This document shows positions 12,711 through 24,868 of a stretch of DNA of 64,000 nt, one piece after another. Under the pieces are notes generated by a model. That model worked only from the letters and a program-made list of their open reading frames with translations, was not told where the DNA came from and searched no databases. Each line of letters starts with the position of its first letter. The stretch's first letter is position 1. The position numbers and the translations under genes are program-made. Origin of the DNA: Ptychodera flava (Eukaryota; Hemichordata; Enteropneusta; Ptychoderidae); NCBI RefSeq assembly GCF_041260155.1, contig NC_091946.1:19991353-20055352 (forward strand), given 5' to 3'.

Positions 12711-13037
12711 GGAGCATGGAATGCGCCCCGGGGACAGATATTGGGACTGTCAATTTTTTTTACAAAAGTTTTCTGACCTACCGCTTGTGTGGGTTCATTT
12801 TGAAGCTCTTGCAGAAAGTAAACCTATTACCATCTTATTTTTTTGGAAAACGAAAATCTAAATTTTCATTTACACATAGGGATAGCAGCCATTTTGAATT
12901 TCAAAAGCCATTTTGAATTTCAAAATATCGGTAAAGTGAAGTTAAATTGTTTCTTTAGTGCCAAAATTATTCTTGATTGTGAATGAGAATGCTTTGAGCA
13001 AAAGTTTAAGTCTTTCATTTTCGAGGCGCATATTACC
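12711..13037 (+). mobile_element. MITE family A, near-full-length copy
   Basis: Preceded by TTAA (12707-12710). It starts GGAGCATGGAATGCGCCCC and ends CGAGGCGCATATTACC, the inverted counterpart. The 3' flank reads TCAA, a decayed TTAA. Confidence 0.8.
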
Positions 13038-13715
13038 TCAATCATGAGTTACTGAACATGCCATTTGTCGTTTTGTACTATGAGTGCTCGGCATGGCGGT
13101 TTTTTCCAGATGTACACAATGACCTTATTAGAGAGGTTAAGTGCTACACAAGATCGGAATGTCGCTGGGCTTGAAGCATGTCAATAGGCTTGCACACACT
13201 CTACCGCCGCCTGGTGAATGTATCCCCATACCTATCAAATTATCGCTGAAAACGAGATCATAATCTATTTAGCATCCCGTTTCCAACGTTACCGCTGTTG
13301 CTGGGCAACGGTTTTCTCCAAAGCCGGTGAGGGGGAATTCCCGCTTCATTGCAGAGAAAAAACTCCTGATAGCCGACGAAAACATCAACGCTCATTATTT
13401 GTGTCTGAACCATTATATCAAAGAACAGACTGTTATCAATTTATCATTGTGTGATAAGAAAGAAAAATATCAAAGAAAGACTTAGTGAAAAGATTGGTTT
13501 CGAAACGAATATTGAATATTTTCGTGTACTAGCGATCGATTTTATTAAACTTTACATATAAATAAATATCATGTTAAGTTTGGACCCATCCTGAATCAAA
13601 CATATAGTTTGTGTGCATATAGACAGTCAGCAGTCTTCCGTCCACTGTGTATATGGTTTGTGTTTGCTGGTGTCTGATCTCACCATCTTTTGTATTCTGT
13701 ACTGCCTTTCTACAG

Positions 13716-13876
13716 CACGGAGAAATGGACCAACAGGAACTCGAAACACTTGCAAGTGAATTCCGCAGCGGCCGCACCCGTGCGCCCGTCACGACTGACC
13801 CGTTACCCGCCGGTATCGACGTCCACGGTCTGTCTTTCGTTGTCATCACTATGACCTGCCTGCTGACATGAGAAAG
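13716..13876 (+). pseudogene. eIF4A: eIF4A-like exon 8, 5' half, cut by the insertion
   Basis: Starts after TTTCTACAG and encodes HGEMDQQELETLASEFRSG, then TTDPLPAGIDVHGLSFVV. Motif V should read LLARGID; the Arg is lost. A 1-nt loss near 13847 shifts the frame, and the +1 frame then reads YDLPAD. Homology stops at 13876, exactly where the inverted repeat of the inserted element begins. The missing end of the exon is at 23192-23212. Confidence 0.92.
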
Positions 13877-13922
13877 ACCAACGTAAAGTTGGCGTCATCC
13901 TCATCCTCATCCTCAGCCTCAG
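13877..13922 (+). repeat. Left 46-bp terminal inverted repeat
   Basis: Perfect reverse complement of 23146-23191. It contains its own small palindrome (CCAAC-GTAAA-GTTGG) followed by CATCCT triplet-like repeats. Confidence 0.9.
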
Positions 13923-14789
13923 GTGACCTTTCTAGCTGCTGTAGACCAGTACGCGCGCACTCGGAGTATGTCATGTGGTTGCAAGCCTGTCACACGAGTA
14001 CCAGTAGGACGTTCGCCCTCTATGGTCACCTCTCTCGTCCGAACATGTTATGCAGAGTTGCATTGAACTTACAAGTATTACTGGTGAGACGGCGTGTGTT
14101 TTGCCTGAAAAATTTCAATAATTTTTCTGTTTTGGTAGAGCAATTGGGTGTGAATTTATTAGAATCTTTTTTTTTCTCTGATGGTGAAACAAGACAGGAA
14201 CAACAGTGACACAGGATCATGTTTTACTTTCCAAGATTTTATCATTTCAACAATTCAAGATTACAACAACACAATTTTACATAATCAAACTTTCTAAGGT
14301 TAACAAAGGATGAAGAATGAATAAAATTAACGTTTTCCTGTGGTAAAAATCTTACTTAGGGAGTTGTAATTATTTACGACCTTGGGGGGGAAGTCTGGGG
14401 AATTTCATAGTATTCTGAAATTTCGAGTAAACCCCATGCCAACCCAAATGCATTTGAGTAACCCAGTCTCTAACACACAAATTTTGACCGATCCCTCCCC
14501 TCCCCCCACTTAGACCAGTTAAATACCAAGACATGTATTTGTAACATTTACAAAACTACAGCAATAGTACAGACCTTTCATATCCTGCTGGAATATCATC
14601 GTTACCTCATGACAGTTGAAAAAGATGTGACCGGCAAAAGAAAATTCAAAGTCACAATAAAATGTAGATACAAAAGCTCATGCTGTAACCACTATCCAAC
14701 CATATAGTATTGTTTACCATACAGTATTGTTTATTTGGATGGGTATCATGACAAGGTTTCCACTAAGATATCTGACAGGGCAGAATTTG

Positions 14790-15190
14790 AAAGTACAGGA
14801 GAACAGTCAGGAGGCTGGGGGGTGGGGCAGTGTCAGAGGAGTTGTACCCTCTCGTGTTGAAAATTTGAGAGATTGATGTGTGCAATAATGCAGTCTGGTG
14901 CAATATGAGAGATGTTATCAATTTGTGTAAAACTGTTAGAACACCCAACAGGGGAAAAGTGTGAGAGGCGTGTCCCCTCTGCCACGTCGGAAATTTTGAG
15001 AAATTAATGAGTTCAATGATGCAGTCTGGTGCAATATTAGGTGTTTTCTATTTGTTTTTACTAAGTAAAACTGTCAGAACACCCCAGGGGGAGAGGAAGT
15101 GACAGGGGGTCGCATTAAGAATTTTGAGAAATTGATGAAATGGTGCAATCTGAGAGGTATTTCAATTCATTTTGTACCAAAAATTGAGCA
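14790..15190 (+). repeat. Decayed tandem repeat, about 130-bp unit, three copies
   Basis: Three units share TTTGAGAgATTGATG and GCAGTCTGGTGCAATAT (near 14890 and 15020, shortened near 15130), and carry G-rich CTGTCAGAACACCC segments between them. Identity is low, so the array is old. Confidence 0.55.
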
Positions 15191-16400
15191 ACCCCCTTCT
15201 TTCTTTCCAATTTTGAACACTCCTTGTAGCTTTCAATTTTTTGAGTGACTACCCTCACATTCCTCTGACCCCCCAGGCCCTTATGTTAAATTACTCTAAA
15301 AGACCCATAAAAATATACTTGATGGCCTTTAATTTGTGAACAACATGTACAGTAAAAGTGGTCAACTTTGATGCAGTCTTGAGGGCTTGAACTCACAATA
15401 TCTACATTACTAATTCGTACTAGCTTAGCAGTCATTAAAACCCCTACAAATAGGCGTTTCAACTAGCAGCGGCCTGGTATCTCATGTAGCTGTACTGTGA
15501 TAATGTTCAAGAGAATCCATAGGATAGCTAGGTGTGTGCCTCAATCAGGCAAAACAACAGTTAGCAATAATAACAACAGTAATAAATATCAATTTCTGCA
15601 AGTCATTTAAAAATATACCACCAAGGGCACAGTATTGCTCCTATCTGACAAACAAAAAGAGGTATTCCTATTTCCACTTATTCACTCAAAATACTATTGT
15701 GTTTGCAAAGAGTTTGAACTTTCAATTTTCATGGGCAGAATTCCGTTTTAACAGCCACTTTTCAATTTTGTAGATCAACAATAAAAATTTGATGGTCCTT
15801 GCTTGAAATGTTAAGATTTACTCAGAGTCAAGTTATACACAAGTTTGTTTGTGTAAGTAAGTTTGTGTGGTGAAGTTACCTGATATTATCATTCATCACT
15901 CATCTTATTCAATCTACACATGATTTCACTCGGCTGCCTTCATCTTTGTGAAGATTTACTTAATTAAGTGATACCATGACAGGTTTTTTGTTTATGTAAC
16001 ATAATGATTGGAACTGATACAAATAAACTGGAGTCTGTTTTATTGGTATGGTGCATCTTGCCATATGCCTTCTTGTGGATTGAAATCCCTCATCAGTGTA
16101 TGGGGTTTCCTCCATGAAATATTTGCTAAAGTTGATCCACTACATAAAACATAAGCTCACAACTTTTTTCTAGATCATATTTCACTACAAATTGGCATAA
16201 ATAAAACTACATTATTTTCAGTGTCTTCAAAATTGATTTACAAGGTATTCCGGGTTGGAATAGGTCATTCAAGCTTGCGGACTAATATATTGGCTCCAAA
16301 AACAAAAAATCATTGGTTCCCCCAGTTTGAAAAATGATTTGGCTTAGGTAGTCTCCAGGGATTTTTATAAGAAAATGCAAAGCTATCAGATAAACACCAA
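15191..16400. other. Inside the 9.3-kb element, AT-rich, nothing recognised
   Basis: No ORF with protein character and no recognised repeat. Confidence 0.5.
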
Positions 16401-16760
16401 TGAGACAAAAGCACTTTTTGACCGAAATTGACAAAAATTGCTCCAAAAATACAAAATTTTGCATTTTCTCACTGTATAAAAATATCTGACTTAAGTCATC
16501 CTAAGGACCTGTATACTGAATATCAAAAAGTCTGACAAGGAGTTTTGAAGAAAAAAATAGATCTACAATGACAAAAATAATCTCAAAAATACAAAGTTGC
16601 ATATCTTGGCACGATTTTACAAATCTTATTGCTGCCATCCTAAGGGACATGTATAATCAATATTAATGTCTGACCAGAACTTTTGAATGATATTTTTGGT
16701 TAAATATGACAATAATTGCCTTAAAATTTAAGTTTAAAATATTTCATAACAATATGAACA
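16400..16760 (+). repeat. Decayed tandem repeat, about 140-bp unit
   Basis: The segments CCAAAAATACAAAATTTTGC (16443) and TCAAAAATACAAAGTTGC (16584), each followed by TCATCCTAAGG(GA)CCTGTATA-like text (16496, 16636), show two to three diverged units. Confidence 0.5.
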
Positions 16761-17999
16761 AATGTCAATAAGGTTATCCCTGCAGAACAGTATCTTAAGA
16801 TTTCTGTGGCAATACTAGAGTTTATTTGCTTCTTCAAGCATAACCATTCTTTTTCCTTGACATAAGGTAAACTTCAGCCTCCTCCAACAACACAATTGTG
16901 ATGTAGTCTACAACAAACCTGAGTGAGAAAAATAGAAATATAGATATACTATTAATACATTTTTGTATATTTCAAATGCTATGCTGACAAGCTAAATATT
17001 GATTTTTTAGCAATCTTTTTGTAGTAAAATAACAACTTACAGTGGACAAATATAAATAATGAAAATAATATCAAAGTAAGCATTACAGGCCCTCTAAATT
17101 TTTGAGAGTTGTAATATAATAACTTACACAATTATCCCAAAACCATTCACAGGATACAGCTCAAGTTGTAACTACAAAATGGTACACCAATGTGAGTAGC
17201 AACATATGAACATAATACCCTACTTACATTGACGTTTCTTTCACATTCCTCTTCCATCTGTTGTTAAGGCAGTGTCATATCATTCAAAGATACTGTCAAA
17301 ACAAACAGAAATCCATTATTACATCAGAATGAATAAACACTGTTAACAGACGTTTCATATTAAAAAGTATTCTTTTTTTAATACTCTCTGTTTTCAACAG
17401 ACATCCATAAACCTTCAAAAGACACAGTTTATGTTTTACTTTGCATATAAAAATGATATTAGTCTTGCAATGGTTATGTATAAGTGGAGCTGACAACAGT
17501 TGCCCCAAATGGGCAGTGACACATATGATTTGAATAAAATATCACTTTTAACATGGTCGTCATTTCCTTCTTTTGGCAGGTTACATCTGAACATATTTTA
17601 CAGTACATGATCCTCATACAAATTAAAATGCTCTTATTCAAAATGTAAGAACTTTATTGCCAATCAAAAAAAGTTTGTTTAACAACATTTAAAGAAAATA
17701 ATGTGAAAATTTAAGAAAGTTTGACCAAGTCAGTATGGAGTTAAATTGTTTGGAAATCTTGAAATTGGAAGAATAGTGAAGCCAGGAAATTGGGTGATTT
17801 GCAAACATTTGCAAAAATTAACACTTCTTTATCAAGCAACCTACGACTGCTTGACAGCCTTGAAGATGAACCCAAATAATAATATTTTAATCTTGGGTTA
17901 ACATTTCATTAAATTAAATGAATGTCTACAAAAAGTGATTTTGGTGCAAAATACCCTGTGTTGGGTGCAGCACCCCTTAATTAGCAAGTTTTATACCAC
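16761..17999. other. Inside the 9.3-kb element, AT-rich, nothing recognised
   Basis: Stops in all frames, no recognised repeat up to the start of the satellite. Confidence 0.5.
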
Positions 18000-18004
18000 T
18001 GCAA

Positions 18005-21000
18005 AGTCTCTGTGCAACCAGGTGACACATTCTGACTCAGCATGATCTAACAGCAGATTCCTGCATAAAATTTTGATTTGAAAACTTGAATCACTTTTTA
18101 ATAGCATGAAAAGAGCAAAACATAGGAGAAACTTAGATGACAAAGCCTTATAAGGGAAAGAGAGATGTACCACATGACTCCGTGCAACCAGGTGACACAT
18201 TGTGACTCAGCATACTCCTAAAGCAGACGACTGCATAAAATTTTGATTTTGAATCACTTTGTAATAGTATAAAAAGAGCAAAACCAATGAGAAAAATTAG
18301 CATTCACAGCCTTAGCACAGTAAGAGAGATGCACCAGAGTGTCCGTGCAACCAGGTGACACATGGTGACTCAGCATACTCAAAATGCAGTTCCTGCAAAA
18401 TATTTAGATTAGACAACTTAAATCAGTTGGCGATAGCATAGAAAGATGAAAACCAATGAGAAAACTTAGAAGTCACAGCTTAGCACAGTAAGAGAGATGC
18501 ACCAGAGTGTCCGTGCAACCAGGTGACACATGGTGACTCAGCATACTAAAAATGCAGTTCCTGCAAAATATTTAGATTAGACAACTTAAATCAGTTGGCG
18601 ATAGCATAGAAAGATGAAAACAAATGAGAAACTTAGAAGTCACAGCCTTAGCACAGTAAGAGAGATGCACCAGAGTGTCCGTGCAACCAGTGACACATGG
18701 TGACTCAGCATACTAAAAATGCAGTTCCTGCAAAATATTTAGATTAGACAACTTAAATCAGTTGGCGATAGCATAGAAAGATGAAAACCAATGAGAAAAC
18801 TTAGAAGTCACAGCCTTAGCACAGTAAGAGAGATGCACCAGAGTGTCCGTGCAACCAGGTGACACATGGTGACTCAGCATACTAAAAATGCAGTTCCTGC
18901 AAAATATTTAGATTAGACAACTTAAATCAGTTGGCGATAGCATAGAAAGATGAAAACCAATGAGAAAACTTAGAAGTCACAGCCTTAGCACAGTAAGAGA
19001 GATGCACCAGAGTGTCCGTGCAACCAGGTGACACATGGTGACTCAGCATACTAAAAATGCAGTTCCTGCAAAATATTTAGATTAGACAACTTAAATCAGT
19101 TGGCGATAGCATAGAAAGATGAAAACCAATGAGAAAACTTAGAAGTCACAGCCTTAGCACAGTAAGAGAGATGCACCAGAGTGTCCGTGCAACCAGGTGA
19201 CACATGGTGACTCAGCATACTAAAAATGCAGTTCCTGCAAAATATTTAGATTAGACAACTTAAATCAGTTGGCGATAGCATAGAAAGATGAAAACCAATG
19301 AGAAAACTTAGAAGTCACAGCCTTAGCACAGTAAGAGAGATGCACCAGAGTGTCCGTGCAACCAGGTGACACATGGTGACTCAGCATACTAAAATGCAGT
19401 TCCTGCAAAATATTTAGATTAGACGACTTAAATCAGTTGGCGATAGCATAGAAAGATGAAAACAAATGAGTAAACTTAGAAGTCACAGCCTTAGCACAGT
19501 AAGAGAGATGCACCAGAGTGTCCGTGCAACCAGGTGACACATGGTGACTCAGCATACTAAAAATGCAGTTCCTGCAAAATATTTAGATTAGACAACTTAA
19601 ATCAGTTGGCGATAGCATAGAAAGATGAACCAATGAGAAAACTTAGAAGTCACAGCCTTAGCACAGTAAGAGAGATGCACCAGAGTGTCCGTGCAACCAG
19701 GTGACACATGGTGACTCAGCATACTAAAAATGCAGTTCCTGCAAAATATTTAGATTAGACAACTTAAATCAGTTGGCGATAGCATAGAAAGATGAAAACA
19801 ATGAGTAAACTTAGAAGTCACAGCCTTAGCACAGTAAGAGAGATGCACCAGAGTGTCCGTGCAACCAGGTGACACATGGTGACTCAGCATACTAAAAATG
19901 CAGTTCCTGCAAAATATTTAGATTAGACAACTTAAATCAGTTGGCGATAGCATAGAAAGATGAAAACCAATGAGAAAACTTAGAAGTCACAGCCTTAGCA
20001 CAGTAAGAGAGATGCACCAGAGTGTCCGTGCAACCAGGTGACACATGGTGACTCAGCATACTAAAAATGCAGTCCTGCAAAATATTTAGATTAGACAACT
20101 TAAATCAGTTGGCGATAGCATAGAAAGATGAAAACAAATGAGAAAACTTAGAAGTCACAGCCTTAGCACAGTAAGAGAGATGCACCAGAGTGTCCGTGCA
20201 ACCAGGTGACACATGGTGACTCAGCATACTAAAAATGCAGTTCCTGCAAAATATTTAGATTAGACAACTTAAATCAGTTGGCGATAGCATAGAAAGATGA
20301 AAACAAATGAGTAAACTTAGAAGTCACAGCCTTAGCACAGTAAGAGAGATGCACCAGAGTGTCCATGCAACCAGGTGACACATGGTGACTCAGCATACTA
20401 AAAATGCAGTTCCTGCAAAATATTTAGATTAGACAACTTAAATCAGTTGGCGATAGCATAGAAAGATGAAAACAATGAGTAACTTAGAAGTCACAGCCTT
20501 AGCACAGTAAGAGAGATGCACCAGAGTGTCCGTGCAACCAGGTGACACATGGTGACTCAGCATACTAAAAATGCAGTTCCTGCAAAATATTTAGATTAGA
20601 CAACTTAAATCAGTTGGCGATAGCATAGAAAGATGAAAACCAATGAGAAAACTTAGAAGTCACAGCCTTAGCACAGTAAGAGAGATGCACCAGAGTGTCC
20701 GTGCAACCAGGTGACACATGGTGACTCAGCATACTAAAAATGCAGTTCCTGCAAAATATTTAGATTAGACAACTTAAATCAGTTGGCGATAGCATAGAAA
20801 GATGAAAACAAATGAGTAAACTTAGAAGTCACAGCCTTAGCACAGTAAGAGAGATGCACCAGAGTGTCCGTGCAACCAGGTGACACATGGTGACTTAGCA
20901 TACTAAAAATGCAGTTCCTGCAAAATATTTAGATTAGACAACTTAAATCAGTTGGCGATAGCATAGAAAGATGAAAACCAATGAGAAAACTTAGAAGTCA

Positions 21001-21895
21001 CAGCCTTAGCACAGTAAGAGAGATGCACCAGAGTGTCCGTGCAACCAGGTGACACATGGTGACTCAGCATACTAAAAATGCAGTTCCTGCAAAATATTTA
21101 GATTAGACAACTTAAATCAGTTGGCGATAGCATAGAAAGATGAAAACCACTGAGAAAACTTAGAAGTCACAGCCTTAGCACAGTAAGAGAGATGCACCAG
21201 AGTGTCCGTGCAACCAGGTGACACATGGTGACTCAGCATACTAAAAATGCAGTTCCTGCCAAAATATTTAGATTAGACAACTTAAATCAGTTGGCGATAG
21301 CATAGAAAGATGAAAACCAATGAGAAAACTTAGAAGTCACAGCCTTAGCACAGTAAGAGAGATGCACCAGAGTGTCCGTGCAACCAGGTGACACATGGTG
21401 ACTCAGCATACTAAAAATGCAGTTCCTGCAAATATTTAGATTAGACAACTTAAATCAGTTGGCGATAGCATAGAAAGATGAAAACACACTGGGAAACTTA
21501 GAAGTCACAGCCTTAGCACAGTAAGAGAGATGCACCAGAGTGTCCGTGCAACCAGGTGACACATGGTGACTCAGCATACTAAAAATGCAGTTCCTGCAAA
21601 ATATTTAGATTAGACAACTTAAATCAGTTGGCGATAGCATAGAAAGATGAAAACCAATGAGAAAACTTAGAAGTCACAGCCTTAGCACAGTAAGAGAGAT
21701 GCACCAGAGTGTCCGTGCAACCAGGTGACACATGGTGACTAGCATACTCAAATGCAGATTCTGCAAAATATTTAGATTAGACAACTTAAATTAGTTGGCG
21801 ATAGCATAGAAAGATTATAAACCACTGGAAAACTTAGAAGTCACAGCCATAGCACACTAAGAGAGATGCGCCGGAGTGTCCATGCAACCAGGTTT
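18005..21895 (+). repeat. Satellite array, about 23 monomers of 168-169 bp
   Basis: The landmark GTGCAACCAGGTGACACAT recurs at about 18012, 18182, 18345, 18513, 18681 and so on to 21715, with a decayed start at 21881. Spacing is 167-170 bp. Inner monomers are nearly identical. The first two and the last are clearly diverged, as expected if unequal crossing-over homogenises the middle. Each monomer has GGTGACTCAGCATACT, GCAGTTCCTGCAAAATATT, CAGTTGGCGATAGCATAG and AGTAAGAGAGATGCACC. There is no coding capacity. The length is close to a nucleosome repeat. Confidence 0.97.
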
Positions 21896-22430
21896 ACAAT
21901 GCTTTGAGCATTTTCGACCGTTGTTACTGAAGCAGTGCCATGAATACAAAAGCAAGCACAGTAGCTTTGTACGGCTTTGGACCATAACGATCAAACACTA
22001 AAGTGCTGAATCTGTCGAGGTCGATCATGATGACTGATGTATGTAGACACAGTCAGAGGCGAACTGTCATGTAGACCTGGTTTCGTCTGACCTCTGAATT
22101 TTAAAGACCCCTGAATTTTAAAACCGCCTGCATGCTAACACCAGAGATATATGAGAAATCGTATCCTTGTGTTACAAGCCTACGATCAAGAATCGAACAG
22201 ACTACTATACTTGTACTCACTTGCTTCGAAATGGCACAAATGAAAACGTGCTTTGACAACCAGAGCTAGCACAAGGTATCAAGAATGCAAGGAATTACCC
22301 ATGCTTGGACTTTCAACTCTGATCTTTGACATCGAAACATAACCAAATATGGGTGTGTCATAGCCAACAACCACATGACATATTTACAACCAGATGACAG
22401 GACTCCCAAACGCGCGTACTCCTCTATCTC
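21896..22430. other. Right flank of the satellite within the 9.3-kb element
   Basis: Unique sequence with no recognised gene or repeat. Confidence 0.5.
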
Positions 22431-22435
22431 TATGC

Positions 22436-22479
22436 TGACGCTGAATATGACGCTACTCAGGCGTCAGCTTCAGCGTCGT
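22436..22479. repeat. Subterminal hairpin with GACGC motifs
   Basis: GACGCTGAA near 22439 pairs with TTCAGCGTC near 22471, and TGACGC / GCGTCA occurs four times in this short stretch. The same core appears at both ends of the element. Confidence 0.7.
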
Positions 22480-23145
22480 ATCCGAAGATTGCCGAAGTTG
22501 CGCTACCCGATGACGGTTAAATGATAAAATTCGCCCAAAACTTAAGAAAATAACAACTCCATTCTTTCTCAACTTTCTTTTGAATCGTAAAACTGGTTCG
22601 TAGGTAATATTTTATCATTAGAATATCTCATACAGACTAGTTCTTTGGAAATGTTCGTAATTTTCAGTCCATGGATCCGCGGATGTGTTTGTTGGTATCC
22701 TCTCAACTCTTGCGTTAAGATTTTCCAAAAATTGGTGCAAAAAAGTATACGTGGTCCAAAATGTGTAAAAATCGCCACCATGAGAGGCAATATAAAAGCT
22801 CTAATTATTCAGAGGACATATAAAACAATTAACTCGTATAACTATGACTTGAGGCCTGAAAAGTCAACGTATTAAACATACAAGCTTTGAACTTTAAGGA
22901 AATTAAGGGCTAAGAATATTGCGTTATAACTACATCGTGAGAAACGGATATTAAGAGGAGAGGTATTATGAAATACATACCCCACTGTGTTTTGATTAAC
23001 ATTTACAGTGATATGAAACTTGGAGCACATTTTTAAAGTCATTTTTACACTTATTGTTCCATCAGATGCATTCGGGAATAATCGGATCTGACGCCGGTGA
23101 AGCTGACGCTGTAGCGTCATCCTCATCCTCATTTTCGCGTGACCC

Positions 23146-23191
23146 CTGAGGCTGAGGATGAGGATGAGGATGACGCCAACTTTACGTTGGT
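23146..23191 (-). repeat. Right 46-bp terminal inverted repeat
   Basis: Perfect reverse complement of 13877-13922. Just inside it, GCGTCATCCTCATCCTCAT (23113-23131) pairs with the repeat itself, so this end can also form a hairpin of about 19 bp. Confidence 0.9.
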
Positions 23192-23212
23192 GATAGAAAG
23201 CTATATTCACAG
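23192..23212 (+). pseudogene. eIF4A: eIF4A-like exon 8, 3' end after the insertion
   Basis: Reads GAA AGC TAT ATT CAC AG: ESYIHR, the family's RENYIHR before motif VI. It stops at a strong donor AG|GTAGGT. It supplies precisely what is missing from 13716-13876, which shows that the 9.3-kb block is an insertion. Confidence 0.9.
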
Positions 23213-23276
23213 GTAGGTCCCGCTGTTACCTTTGTTTGTAAACCATTGTGACACCACGTTCGGTGCCTTGCGCTAT

Positions 23277-24134
23277 CCCCCGGGGGGGGGGGGTACCTGG
23301 TCTGAGAAGTGGTAGGGTTGTGCGGCCGCACGTAAAAAACCCGGGGCCCATTTCAGACCTAAAATCTCGTTATTTTAGGACCCCATTTTAGATCTTATGA
23401 CCTTTGACCTAGGTGAAAAGTCATAGTGTCAAAATTTTCAAAAATGTAATCGGGTAAAAAGCAAGCATTTGCGTGACCGAGCTACCGGCAGAGCTTACCA
23501 CTACATTGCATTTACGGTTTTGTTGTTGCTGGCCAAGCCACGATTTCCCAAAAACATTTTTGGAAATACCAAAAAAATTGAGTGAAAGAAACTATCTTTC
23601 ACCCTCACCAAAGTTTTGTCCAGCTTCTGAAATTATCACTTATCTGCAGTTACAGTCTAACTGGTGGTTTTTAAAATTCCAAACTACAAGCAGCCTCGCC
23701 GTACTTCAATAAGGCACTGCTATTTTCCCATGGTCGACCTGTTATGAGAGTAGTAGTAGTAGAGCCACTTTGTTTCGATATTTTCTATTGGGCAAAATTC
23801 TTCCATATATGGAATTCTGACCAATTAGTGACAGTGTTTTAAAACAAAGTCTACATTTATTTTGGCTAAAGCCAGGGGGTCTCTTTAATGGTTCCCCTGC
23901 CACACCAAAAAGATATCGATGCTTATTGAGTGCAGCTCAAAACCCTGTGCTAGGAAGACAGGAATTGACAGTTGGAATTTGTTTTTGTGTGGCACTCAAA
24001 AATCGACCCCATTTTAGACCCTGGTTTACTGTGAATTGATACCCCCATTTTAGACCAAGTTGCTGAAATACCCACCCCATTGGCGGCACGTATACATATT
24101 GGCAAGTAATGGAGAGTACCCCCCCCCCCCGGGG
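23277..24134. mobile_element. Repeat with G-rich inverted ends, in the last intron
   Basis: The left end reads CCCCC followed by 12-13 G and TAC; the right end is the inverse (GTAC, 13-14 C, GGGG). Internal text repeats CCCATTTTAGACC three or more times. A perfect DR1 motif lies at 23398-23410. There is no ORF with recognised product. Probably a non-autonomous DNA element. Confidence 0.5.
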
Positions 24135-24689
24135 CGCTATCATCACCTATACATGCTATAGTGGAAATGTGGCTTTCAGATCTTGTATTGGTATATTCTC
24201 TAACCCACGACTTGTGTAGCTTTGCATTTTTATTAAGTCGTCCACAAACATGAAGAAGGGGCATCCAACAGTAACACCAACAACAAGGACAGTGTTGATG
24301 TAATCACAGATTGTTTCGTGAGCGTTTTGCATGAATGAACTTAATTTAACAAAACGGTGATATTAATGATAGCTAAATTATCCAGGTACCGTTAGAAATT
24401 AACGTGAGGCCAAGACCTGTACTTTTTGAAATGTACAAATAACTGACCAACTGTGGCGTGTTTACAAAAGTTACTGCTTTCATCACATGCAACAAAATAC
24501 CCGCATGGGTATACCGTACAATGGACGAAATGAAAGGGACAATAGCGGTGACTTTCGATGACATTTACACTGCCATTTTAGAAAACAACCACAAACTCTT
24601 CTTGTGTTCTTGTTCGTATGGGTGTGTTCAAATACAGATTATTAGTCTCGCAAACACAAAGTACTTTGTACAGTGTACAAAGTTATATA

Positions 24690-24695
24690 TTTATA

Positions 24696-24738
<43 letters not shown>
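24690..24738. repeat. (TA)n microsatellite
   Basis: About 20 TA units after TTATATATTAA. Confidence 0.95.
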
Positions 24739-24741
<3 letters not shown>

Positions 24742-24868
24742 CAGATTACTTCAAGTACAAAGTAATGAAATCTATTACTTAAGTTTCATGCATCTTGCAA
24801 TCCTCAGATAGAGTGAAAGGATTTCTAGCTCGACACTCTTACATATATGATTGGGACGAACCATTCTA

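Larger units (their letters stand above)
13877..23191. mobile_element. 9.3-kb non-autonomous TIR element inserted in an eIF4A exon
   Basis: The two ends are a perfect 46-bp inverted repeat, starting ACCAACGTAAAGTTGG on the left and ending CCAACTTTACGTTGGT on the right. Flanks are ATGAGAAAG (13868-13876) and GATAGAAAG (23192-23200), sharing AGAAAG. Comparison with eIF4A suggests an ancestral CAGAGAAAG site, so the duplication was probably 8-9 bp. No transposase, integrase or polymerase ORF is present, so movement must have used enzymes supplied in trans. An 8-9 bp duplication with GC-richer complex ends is compatible with Mutator-like or hAT elements; the superfamily is not settled. It contains a 168-bp satellite array. 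Confidence 0.82.

Noticed and set aside
18005..21895. CRISPR-like direct repeats
   Set aside because: The repeat unit is 168 bp with no unique spacers, and the locus is animal DNA. It is a satellite.
13877..23191. Polinton/Maverick or Helitron identity for the 9.3-kb element
   Set aside because: No polymerase, integrase or Rep/helicase sequence is present, and inverted repeats with an 8-9 bp duplication do not fit Helitrons. The 6 shared flank bases alone are weak support for a 6-bp Polinton duplication.
22872..23210. 112-codon minus-strand frame at the element's right end
   Set aside because: It crosses the terminal inverted repeat and the pseudogene exon, and has no recognisable product.
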